In this document: positions 1 to 5,851 of the stretch, one piece after another | How the letters are laid out: the number at the start of each line of letters is the position of its first letter | Numbering within the stretch: the stretch's first letter is position 1 | Assembly: GCA_028821635.1 (NCBI GenBank) | Contig: JAPPDO010000276.1 | Location: 1 to 6,139 of the forward strand | From: Ekhidna sp. | Lineage (GTDB): Bacteria; Bacteroidota; Bacteroidia; Cytophagales; Cyclobacteriaceae | Direction: 5' to 3' | DNA: 6,139 bases | Program-made: the position numbers and the translations under genes | Notes under the pieces: generated by a model | What the model was told of the DNA's origin: nothing | The model's input: the letters and a program-made list of their open reading frames with translations, nothing else | Databases searched by the model: none

Positions 1-1124
1 GTGATAATGACCGCCACACTTGGTTTTATCCATTTCCTGAAATTGAACAGCATCTGAACAGCATACCCTATACCCATGGCTAGTATGGGTGCAGAAAATA
101 AGATAAATCGGTTACCTGCAAAAAAGGGGGCCACCGCTAACGCAGCGGGAATAGCAAAAAATAGTGCTTTTAATCTCATTTTCCAATACAGCGGCACCAT
201 TCCAACCAGCGTGACGATGAAGATGAATTTATTATCGGATGTTCTTTTGATGAAGGAATTAATCCCTATGGCCTCCAACTCGGCAACAGACATATTATCC
301 GGAAATGAGCTGCTGCTTCTGCCAAGCACTAGATTAACATAGGATACCACCTCATCTCCGGCGAGGTAACCGCACAGCAAAATAATCAGGCTTAAAATGC
401 CATATTTAAAAAACTTCCTCTTAGTTGGATAAAAAAAGATAGCAGCAGCCGAAAGCGGAATGATACCGGAAAGAATAACCACGCTTGTGGCAGTGTTCCA
501 CCACATCATGAATAAAAAGGAATTTAAAAATCCAAGCCCTAGATACACATAACGATGATTATTTTTTATTTCAGCAAAACGAAAGAATAAATAGCTATTG
601 AGTAAGAGGAGAACCACATTTAAACAATCCGTGTCAAAGACTCCGATACGGGTTCGGGAAACATACGTAAGGGAAATCACGGAGAACAATGCGGTGGTTA
701 AAGCTGCAACGGTGCCAAAGTGCAGCTTGCGGCAAAAGAAAAACATTAATGGTGCCAAGAAAGAAGCCAGAAAAACGGGCAGAAAGATGGCAACGGTAGC
801 GAGAGGGATATTCGTGATGCTGCTTATTGAAGCCGCCAAGAGTGACATTAGCGGAGGAATTGCCGGAGCCTGCATTCCATCAGGGACACGTCTGTTTTCC
901 TGAAGATTATCATAGGTTCCCTCCTGAATTTCTTTGGCGATTTGCAGGTAATAATAACTGTCAAAATTTGCCATCTGAAATTCTCCCCGATATTGAAAAA
1001 TGGCTTTATTTCTTTTCCAAACGGCAAAGTCTTCGCAGCGTAAAAAAACGGCAAACGAAACTATGGCTGACAGCAAAAGCCCGGAAAGCCACAAATTGTA
1101 TTTTTGATTATCGTTTTCTAACAT
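1..1124 (-). CDS. STT3/PglB-type oligosaccharyltransferase, N-terminal part (cut by left edge)
   Basis: A continuous reading frame runs from ATG at 1124 off the left edge: 374 residues, no stop. The family transfers a lipid-linked oligosaccharide to protein, classically to Asn in N-x-S/T sequons, on the outer face of the cytoplasmic membrane. Visible family marks, in order: a first hydrophobic helix (about 12-28); a first metal-binding loop with D55 in NFDSYYYLQIAKEI; the second acidic motif SRTRIGVFDTDCLN (D164, D166); a WW pair at 208-209; the external-loop SVAE motif at 279-282; and GNRFILFSAPILAMG (337-351), which lines up by eye with the GLRFTIYSVPVMALG stretch of Campylobacter PglB. The catalytic WWD motif and periplasmic domain would lie beyond the window. 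The start is fixed by an in-frame TAG 18 bases upstream and by the first helix. No Shine-Dalgarno is visible. It is transcribed away from the carotenoid genes, so no link to them is implied. Glycan and target proteins are unknown. Confidence 0.85.
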   Translation of the reverse strand, partial: MLENDNQKYNLWLSGLLLSAIVSFAVFLRCEDFAVWKRNKAIFQYRGEFQMANFDSYYYLQIAKEIQEGTYDNLQENRRVPDGMQAPAIPPLMSLLAASISSITNIPLATVAIFLPVFLASFLAPLMFFFCRKLHFGTVAALTTALFSVISLTYVSRTRIGVFDTDCLNVVLLLLNSYLFFRFAEIKNNHRYVYLGLGFLNSFLFMMWWNTATSVVILSGIIPLSAAAIFFYPTKRKFFKYGILSLIILLCGYLAGDEVVSYVNLVLGRSSSSFPDNMSVAELEAIGINSFIKRTSDNKFIFIVTLVGMVPLYWKMRLKALFFAIPAALAVAPFFAGNRFILFSAPILAMGIGYAVQMLFNFRKWIKPSVAVII

Positions 1125-1340
1125 ATTTATTGGAGATAACTACGTATTTTTTCACTGCAACTTTCGGTATTTTGAGCCAATTCCTGAAATAGACGGGCAT
1201 TAAAATAAGTTAAAATAAAAAAAAAGTATTAGCCGATTTTCAGATGGCAGCGGTGAGCGGTAAATGTTCTTTCGTAAGACGGTACTTCTTTTTTGAAATA
1301 CTCCAAACATTGTACATTCATAAAAGTTTAACTTCACTGA
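1125..1340. promoter_or_regulatory. Divergent intergenic region between the oligosaccharyltransferase gene and crtD
   Basis: These 216 bases separate two genes read in opposite directions, so promoters for both should lie here. The centre is very AT-rich: the 9-mer TTAAAATAA occurs at 1200-1208 and again at 1210-1218, followed by a run of nine A residues. I could not identify a convincing Bacteroidota promoter pair (TTG about 20 bases before TAnnTTTG) for either gene. Upstream of crtD, a TTTTGA with TACATT 16 bases downstream (around 1291-1318) is the nearest thing to a -35/-10 pair and is weak. Neither start has a Shine-Dalgarno, which is usual for Bacteroidota. The regulatory role is inferred from gene orientation. 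Confidence 0.4.
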
Positions 1341-2807
1341 ATGGGAAAAGTGGTCATAATTGGTTCCGGAGTTGCAGGGCTGGCATCGGCCTTGAGACTT
1401 AAAGCAAAGGGGATGGAAGTGGAAGTATTTGAAGCCAACGGCTACGCTGGCGGAAAACTTCACGCATTTGAATCAAAGGGATTCCGGTTTGATTACGGAC
1501 CCTCATTATTCACCATGCCCCAATATGTTGATGAGTTGTTCCAACTTTTTGAAGAGAACCCAAGAGATCATTTCAATTACTCAAAACGGGAGAACATCTG
1601 CAACTATTTTTGGGAGGACGGCACCAGCTTTACCGCTCATTTTGATACCGACCGGTTTATTAACGCTGCCTCCAAAACATTTAATGAAAGCCCCGAAGCT
1701 ATCAGAAACTACCTCTCCAACAGTGCAAATAAGTACGATTTGGTCACTCCTCTTTTTTTAGAGAAGTCTTTGCACAAAATTTCCACCTACTTCAATAAAA
1801 ATGCACTCAGAGGGGTGATCAATTCAAACAAACTGGATTTGATGAAGAGCCTCAACGCAGTAAATGAAAAATACTTTGACAATCCTAAACTAATCCAACT
1901 TTTCAATCGCTATGCTACCTACAATGGATCAAACCCTTATCAGACTCCGGGAACTATGTCTTTGATCCCACAATTGGAGATGCGCTTTGGAACCTACTAT
2001 CCGCATGGAGGGATGCATGAGATTTCCCAGAGCCTGTTTCGATTAGCTGAACACAAAGGAGTCAAGTTCCATTTTGACGCTCAAGTGGAGGAAGTAATTC
2101 ATGAAAACCACAATGTAAAAGGGATTCGGGTAGCTGATAAAGCACATGAGGCGGATAAGGTGGTATGTAATATGGATATTTTTTCTGCCTATCAAACGAT
2201 TCTCAGAGAGGTGAAGAAGCCAAAGCGCGTGCTTGAACAGGAACGCTCCAGTTCTGCTCTGATTTTTTACTGGGGGGTCAGTCAGACTTTTGAAGAACTG
2301 GACTTGCATAATATCTTCTTTTCGGCAGATTATAAGAAAGAATTTGACCTTATCTTCAAAGAAAAAACGGTGACCGATGACCCGACGGTCTACCTCAACA
2401 TTACCTCAAAAGAAGATTTAGATCACGCCCCTGCAAACTGTGAAAATTGGTTTGTCATGATTAATACCCCCAGCAATAAAGGTCAGGATTGGGAAAAGAT
2501 TAAGCAAGAATCAAGACAAAATATACTGATGAAGCTTTCCCGGGTTTTGAAGAAAGAGCTAGAACCTATGATTGTCACAGAGGAGGTATTAGACCCTGTT
2601 CGCATTGAAAATGATACGTTAAGCCACGAAGGGTCACTCTACGGCACATCCAGCAATTCAAAACTTGCCGCATTCCTTCGCCACCCAAACTTTTCCTCAT
2701 CAATACGGAATCTTTACTTTTGCGGCGGATCGGTACACCCGGGGGGAGGAATTCCACTTTGTTTGCTTTCTGCCAAAATAGTTTCTGACTTCATATCCAA
2801 TTCATGA
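1341..2807 (+). CDS. crtD: 1-hydroxycarotenoid 3,4-desaturase (CrtD), CrtI-family FAD enzyme
   Basis: This 488-residue protein is a full-length member of the phytoene desaturase (CrtI) family of FAD-dependent, membrane-associated desaturases. The N-terminal dinucleotide-binding fold is clear: G8-S-G10-V-A-G13, acidic E31 ending the second strand, then GGK at 37-39. FDYGPSLFTMP (50-60) and the C-terminal FAD-binding segment with FCGGSVHPGGGIPLCLLSAK (460-479) resemble CrtD more than phytoene-desaturating CrtI. CrtD introduces the 3,4 double bond into a carotenoid end already hydroxylated at C1, for example 1'-hydroxy-gamma-carotene to 1'-hydroxytorulene. The adjacent cruF, which makes that substrate, supports this over CrtI. 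The start ATG sits three codons before the Rossmann strand, as usual. It is the first gene of a crtD-cruF-crtY unit. The remaining doubt is desaturase specificity, which sequence alone does not settle. Confidence 0.88.
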   Translation: MGKVVIIGSGVAGLASALRLKAKGMEVEVFEANGYAGGKLHAFESKGFRFDYGPSLFTMPQYVDELFQLFEENPRDHFNYSKRENICNYFWEDGTSFTAHFDTDRFINAASKTFNESPEAIRNYLSNSANKYDLVTPLFLEKSLHKISTYFNKNALRGVINSNKLDLMKSLNAVNEKYFDNPKLIQLFNRYATYNGSNPYQTPGTMSLIPQLEMRFGTYYPHGGMHEISQSLFRLAEHKGVKFHFDAQVEEVIHENHNVKGIRVADKAHEADKVVCNMDIFSAYQTILREVKKPKRVLEQERSSSALIFYWGVSQTFEELDLHNIFFSADYKKEFDLIFKEKTVTDDPTVYLNITSKEDLDHAPANCENWFVMINTPSNKGQDWEKIKQESRQNILMKLSRVLKKELEPMIVTEEVLDPVRIENDTLSHEGSLYGTSSNSKLAAFLRHPNFSSSIRNLYFCGGSVHPGGGIPLCLLSAKIVSDFISNS

Positions 2808-3458
2808 GTGCGACAAACGAGCATTAAATCAATAAAATCAAACGTCTCGGTTGGATTAATCTGGCTTCTTCATCTCAGTGGTTTAATTGGAATATCGCTA
2901 GGTATGACTGAATGGTTCATGGAAAAAACGCCGCTTAATTTATTGGCTTGTTTCCTGTTGTTAGTGATCGTTTGGCCGCTTAAAAAGTTTAAGCATGCTT
3001 TTGTAGTATACATCTTTTTCGCTGTTGGCATCCTCGTGGAGTGGTTGGGTGTCCATCATGGATTCCTCTTCGGTAACTATCACTATGGAGATAACTTGGG
3101 TATGAAACTGGACGGTATACCGCTTCTGATGGGGATCAACTGGGCGATGCTTGTTTTAATCACGGGGAGTATTGCTTCCAGACTGATCAATAATTCATTT
3201 CTGAAAGTCTTACTGGGAGCATTTTTGATGGTTTTACTGGACATTTTCATTGAACCTAATTCAGCAAGGTTAGATTTTTGGTACTGGGAAGGGGGGCAAA
3301 TTCCTTTGAGCAATTATGTTGGCTGGTTTGTGGTGGCTGCCCTGTTGCATGGGCTTTTTCAAGCTACGATCCGGGAATTAAATTTCTTGTTTTCCGTAAA
3401 CCTCTATCTTGCACAACTGATATTCTTTGGCTGCTTGTATGTCGAATCCTTCTTTTGA
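2808..3458 (+). CDS. cruF: Carotenoid 1,2-hydratase CruF (integral membrane)
   Basis: This 216-residue, strongly hydrophobic protein has about six or seven predicted membrane helices, starting VGLIWLLHLSGLIGISLG (about 15-32). It carries the conserved pattern of the CruF-type 'carotenoid biosynthesis protein' family: GVHHGFLFGNYHYG, GIPLLMGINWAML, then D-x-F-x-EP followed by LDFWYWEGGQIPLSNYVGWF. CruF adds water across the 1',2' double bond of the acyclic psi end of gamma-carotene or lycopene, giving the tertiary 1'-hydroxyl that CrtD requires. The start is unusual: GTG at 2808 follows the crtD TGA with no gap and in the same frame. The next in-frame ATG (2904) would remove the first helix, so GTG is preferred. 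Translation probably depends on ribosomes finishing crtD. The 3' end overlaps crtY by 20 bases. Confidence 0.88.
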   Translation: MRQTSIKSIKSNVSVGLIWLLHLSGLIGISLGMTEWFMEKTPLNLLACFLLLVIVWPLKKFKHAFVVYIFFAVGILVEWLGVHHGFLFGNYHYGDNLGMKLDGIPLLMGINWAMLVLITGSIASRLINNSFLKVLLGAFLMVLLDIFIEPNSARLDFWYWEGGQIPLSNYVGWFVVAALLHGLFQATIRELNFLFSVNLYLAQLIFFGCLYVESFF

Positions 3459-4575
3459 TTATGCTATAATTGGAACCGGTGCCGCAGGATTCCATCTGGC
3501 AATTCAATTTGCAAAAGATCCTTTTTTTCAGCACAAAAAAATCTTAATCCTTGAAAAGGACACAAAAAATACGGACGATCGCACCTGGTCTTTTTGGGAA
3601 AAAGGAGCAACTCAGTGGGATGCACTCGCCGAAAAAAAATGGGATAAAGCCAGGTTTTATGGAGTGAAAGACTGCTTCAATATTTCACTGAAACCTTACC
3701 ACTATAAGACCATTCGATCTTCTAAATTTTATGCTTATGCAAAAGAAATAATCAATTCATCGGATCGGTTTACGATGATACACGACGAAGTGCTTCATGT
3801 AGACAGGCACTCAATAAAGACAGCAAGTGGTGAATATCAGTCACAACACATCTTTGACAGCCGAATAACTAAAGCCTTCTTCAATAAAAAAGAAGAATAT
3901 CAAACACTGACTCAGCATTTTCTTGGCTGGTTTATCAAAACAAAAGAGCCTGTTTTCAAGACAGACGAAATTGTCATGATGGACTATCGGATTCGGTGGA
4001 ACGCTGACACCAGTTTCACCTATGTGCTTCCGTTCTCACCCGATTTTGCATTGGTTGAATTTACACTTTTCAATGAGGGAATGATCCCGAATTCAGCTTA
4101 CAAAGAAAAACTCAGAAACTACATCTCCGTTTATCTAAAAACTTCAAATTACACCATAGAAGAGGTGGAAGTAGGGGTAATTCCAATGTCGAATTATCCT
4201 TTTCACAGACATCACTCAGAGGTGATCACCAAAATAGGAACTGCCGGCGGTTGGGTTCGACCCTCATCCGGCTATTCTTTTAAAAACGCAGAGCGGTACT
4301 CTGGGAAGATTGTTAAAAATATAAAAAAACAACAACCACCTCAAAAAAACGTAGCAAAAAGTCGGTTCAGATTGTACGACACGATCTTTCTGCGTGTCTT
4401 AAAAGAGAGAAATGACCTCGGTCCGGAAATTTTCCAAACGCTTTACACAGAACACGAGGCTAAAACACTCTTCCGATTTTTAGATGAAGAAAGCACGCTT
4501 TGCGAAGATGTGAAAATTATGCTTTCACTCAATAAGCGTATCTTCCAAAAAGCATTATTGAAGTCGATTTTCTGA
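3439..4575 (+). CDS. crtY: Lycopene cyclase (CrtY family), FAD/NAD-fold
   Basis: This 378-residue protein is typical in length for bacterial CrtY lycopene beta-cyclases. It has an N-terminal dinucleotide fold (G12-T-G14-A-A-G17, with E39 at the end of the second strand) followed at once by the family signature DRTWSFWE (47-54). Later blocks also fit: QHFLGWFIKT, then MMDYR, YVLPFSPDFALVEFTLF, and IGTAGGWVRPSSGYSF near the substrate pocket. It closes psi ends of lycopene into beta rings. Beside cruF and crtD, the likely product is the monocyclic gamma-carotene, with the other end hydrated, but one-ended versus two-ended activity cannot be read here. I chose ATG 3439, overlapping the cruF end by 20 bases. 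A TTG at 3427 would add only Leu-Ala-Ala-Cys before the usual start. The stop overlaps the end of the convergent crtA-like gene by 21 bases. Confidence 0.9.
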   Translation: MSNPSFDYAIIGTGAAGFHLAIQFAKDPFFQHKKILILEKDTKNTDDRTWSFWEKGATQWDALAEKKWDKARFYGVKDCFNISLKPYHYKTIRSSKFYAYAKEIINSSDRFTMIHDEVLHVDRHSIKTASGEYQSQHIFDSRITKAFFNKKEEYQTLTQHFLGWFIKTKEPVFKTDEIVMMDYRIRWNADTSFTYVLPFSPDFALVEFTLFNEGMIPNSAYKEKLRNYISVYLKTSNYTIEEVEVGVIPMSNYPFHRHHSEVITKIGTAGGWVRPSSGYSFKNAERYSGKIVKNIKKQQPPQKNVAKSRFRLYDTIFLRVLKERNDLGPEIFQTLYTEHEAKTLFRFLDEESTLCEDVKIMLSLNKRIFQKALLKSIF

Positions 4576-5262
4576 AATTAACGGGGCTTGACCATGCCAG
4601 GTTCCCTCCGATCTGTAGGGATAAAAACGGGCAAAAAGCTCCTCTTTGTACCAATTCAATGACTTGGTCAAAGCAATAGCCTTGCCGTGTTCCTTGCTTT
4701 GATAGGCAAATTTCTTCATCGAATCCTCATCCTTCCACAGACTGAAAGTAGCCATCTGCAAGAATGGTACCTCCCCAATTCCTTTTGTATAAAGAAGACC
4801 TTCATTTCTTTTGAGTGGCTTTCCCGAAGTAGGAACATAGCTCCAAAAGGTCCTTAGCTTGCTGGCTTTTATGGTGGCACGAGTAATGATCGCCACGGAT
4901 CCAATGTTATCGGATACATGCGTAATAAAAGGATTTTCCCCAGACCACTGACCGTCCGCTTTTACCACACGCATATAAAGCGTCCAACGCTCTAAACTGT
5001 GCCTGTGATATTTTAAACTAAGCGGATTAGATTGAAAAAAACAATCCGCCGCTTGTTCATTATCCCAAACTTGCAGTAATGCGTAGCTGGAATAGTCAGG
5101 CCAGGGACTAAACCCATCTCCTTTGCCGGTGCCTAGTAACTTATAGAACGTGAGGCCCGAAGTTTTCACCAAATATCGGTGTGCAAATTGCATCATACTT
5201 AAAGCCCATACTTTCTCAAGGCCCGCATACCGGAAAAATGTAATGGTTGTAACCTGATCCAT
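4555..5262 (-). CDS. crtA: CrtA-family carotenoid oxygenase (spheroidene monooxygenase-like; probable carotenoid 2-hydroxylase)
   Basis: The 235-residue protein shows the CrtA family signature GTGKGDGFSPWPD (44-56) followed by YALLQVW, then AIITRATIK with FWSYVP, and near the end ELFARF. CrtA proteins oxygenate C2 of acyclic carotenoid ends: Rhodobacter CrtA makes spheroidenone, and a CrtA relative from a marine flavobacterium was described as the carotenoid 2-hydroxylase of myxol synthesis. With cruF and crtD next door, 2'-hydroxylation or 2'-ketolation of the 1'-hydroxy-3',4'-didehydro end is the best inference. Two similar halves are visible, each closing with G-x-W-x-G-x-x-P (104-112 and 220-228). 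ATG 5262 is the start, with no Shine-Dalgarno. It lies on the opposite strand to crtD-cruF-crtY and its last 21 bases overlap the crtY end, so it has its own promoter in 5263 onward. Confidence 0.87.
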   Translation of the reverse strand: MDQVTTITFFRYAGLEKVWALSMMQFAHRYLVKTSGLTFYKLLGTGKGDGFSPWPDYSSYALLQVWDNEQAADCFFQSNPLSLKYHRHSLERWTLYMRVVKADGQWSGENPFITHVSDNIGSVAIITRATIKASKLRTFWSYVPTSGKPLKRNEGLLYTKGIGEVPFLQMATFSLWKDEDSMKKFAYQSKEHGKAIALTKSLNWYKEELFARFYPYRSEGTWHGQAPLISENRLQ

Positions 5263-5604
5263 GAAGCTATATCATATAACGAGTACTTGTACGGTAATGT
5301 ATGACATTATCTGCTCGAAGAGATAGCAGCCTGTTACGATGATACCTCTGTTGGAAGACCGAACCGGCAGACCATCTTACGATAAAAAAAGATGCAGTAC
5401 GCTCCCGGAATTTGTATTGATATCCGGTGACCAATAAAATCATAGTGAGCCTTATTCTGTTAAAATTCCCACCTCTATTTAACATCTATTCCCTTTGAAG
5501 GTTGGCATGAAACATGTCCGATATGGCAAATAATTCAAATCTGATAAAAACTCATCGATCTGAAACTAAGGAGTTGAAGTGGGTATTCCTAAATGGTAGA
5601 ATGT
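5263..5604. other. Non-coding region upstream of crtA
   Basis: No gene is recognisable here. It must contain the promoter for the minus-strand crtA, but I see no clear TAnnTTTG box. Two perfect-arm dyads stand out: CATCTT-N10-AAGATG (5373-5394) and CCGGA-N13-TCCGG (5405-5427), about 110 to 165 bases upstream of the crtA ATG. Either could be a regulator site or a small hairpin. A 72-codon minus-strand frame (5267-5485) ends four bases before crtA, but its arginine-rich, low-complexity translation resembles no family, and I do not call it. No tRNA or rRNA structure was found. Confidence 0.4.
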
Positions 5605-5818
5605 ATTGTCATTTTTGTTCATGACTGATAACTGGGGCTATTTCAAAAGTGCAGTCATTTTTGTTGGATACGAGGTTGTTTTTAACTGGGACGGGGTCAT
5701 TTTTACTTAAAATGAGGTTATTTTCTCCTCATCCGCAGACATTTTTGTCTAAAACGGAGTTATTTTTCTTTGACACGGGGTTATTTTTCCCTGAGACGAG
5801 GTTGTTTTGTAATAAAAC
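5605..5818. repeat. Degenerate 21-bp tandem repeat with phased T-tracts
   Basis: Eight consecutive units of exactly 21 bp run from 5651 to 5818, starting at 5651, 5672, 5693, 5714, 5735, 5756, 5777 and 5798. Each begins GNGG/GCAG-like, reads roughly GRGGTTATTTTT, and most end in AC after a variable middle. A run of four or five T starts at position 8 of every unit (5658, 5679, 5700, 5721, 5742, 5763, 5784, 5805). Two degenerate copies precede them: 5605-5625, with TCATTTTT, and a shortened one at 5634-5650 starting GGGGCTATTT. Twenty-one bases is two turns of B-DNA, so the T/A tracts face the same side, which predicts curvature. The period is a multiple of three, so a plus-strand frame reads heptads of the type T-x-L-F-x-x-x. 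The array lies between the terminator of the secreted-protein gene and the crtA upstream region. Function unknown. Confidence 0.85.
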
Positions 5819-5844
5819 CTTGGAGTTTTTCAAAACACTCCAAG
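5811..5844 (-). terminator. Rho-independent terminator of the T9SS-protein gene
   Basis: Read on the minus strand, the inverted repeat CTTGGAGT / ACTCCAAG (5844-5837 and 5826-5819) forms a perfect 8-bp stem around a 10-base loop. It begins seven bases after the TAG at 5852-5854 and is followed by GTTTTATT, a U-rich tail. Position and polarity fit the end of the secreted-protein transcript. The tail overlaps the last unit of the 21-bp array. On the plus strand the hairpin is followed only by ATTTCT, a poorer tail. Confidence 0.7.
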
Positions 5845-5851
5845 ATTTCTA

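Noticed and set aside
76..1192. Plus-strand frames at 76-342, 598-903 and 827-1192, and minus frame 848-1054
   Set aside because: All lie over the minus-strand oligosaccharyltransferase frame, which has clear family motifs along its whole length; these are shadows.
1200..1463. Minus-strand frame overlapping the crtD start
   Set aside because: Its coding part is antisense to the conserved Rossmann region of crtD and its translation resembles nothing.
3427..3438. TTG 3427 as the crtY start
   Set aside because: ATG 3439 places the Rossmann strand at the usual distance and is a stronger start; the extra four residues are unneeded.
1341..3458. crtD-cruF as one fused protein with a recoded TGA
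   Set aside because: The two are in the same frame with only TGA between, but both ends match complete separate families and other genes here end in TGA (crtY), so TGA is a normal stop.
5267..5485. 72-codon minus-strand frame ending four bases before crtA
   Set aside because: The operon-like spacing is tempting, but the arginine-rich translation shows no domain, helix or family resemblance and looks like translated spacer.
5605..5818. 21-bp array as a CRISPR
   Set aside because: There is no alternation of a conserved repeat with 30-40 bp unique spacers; units are directly tandem and degenerate, and no cas genes are present.
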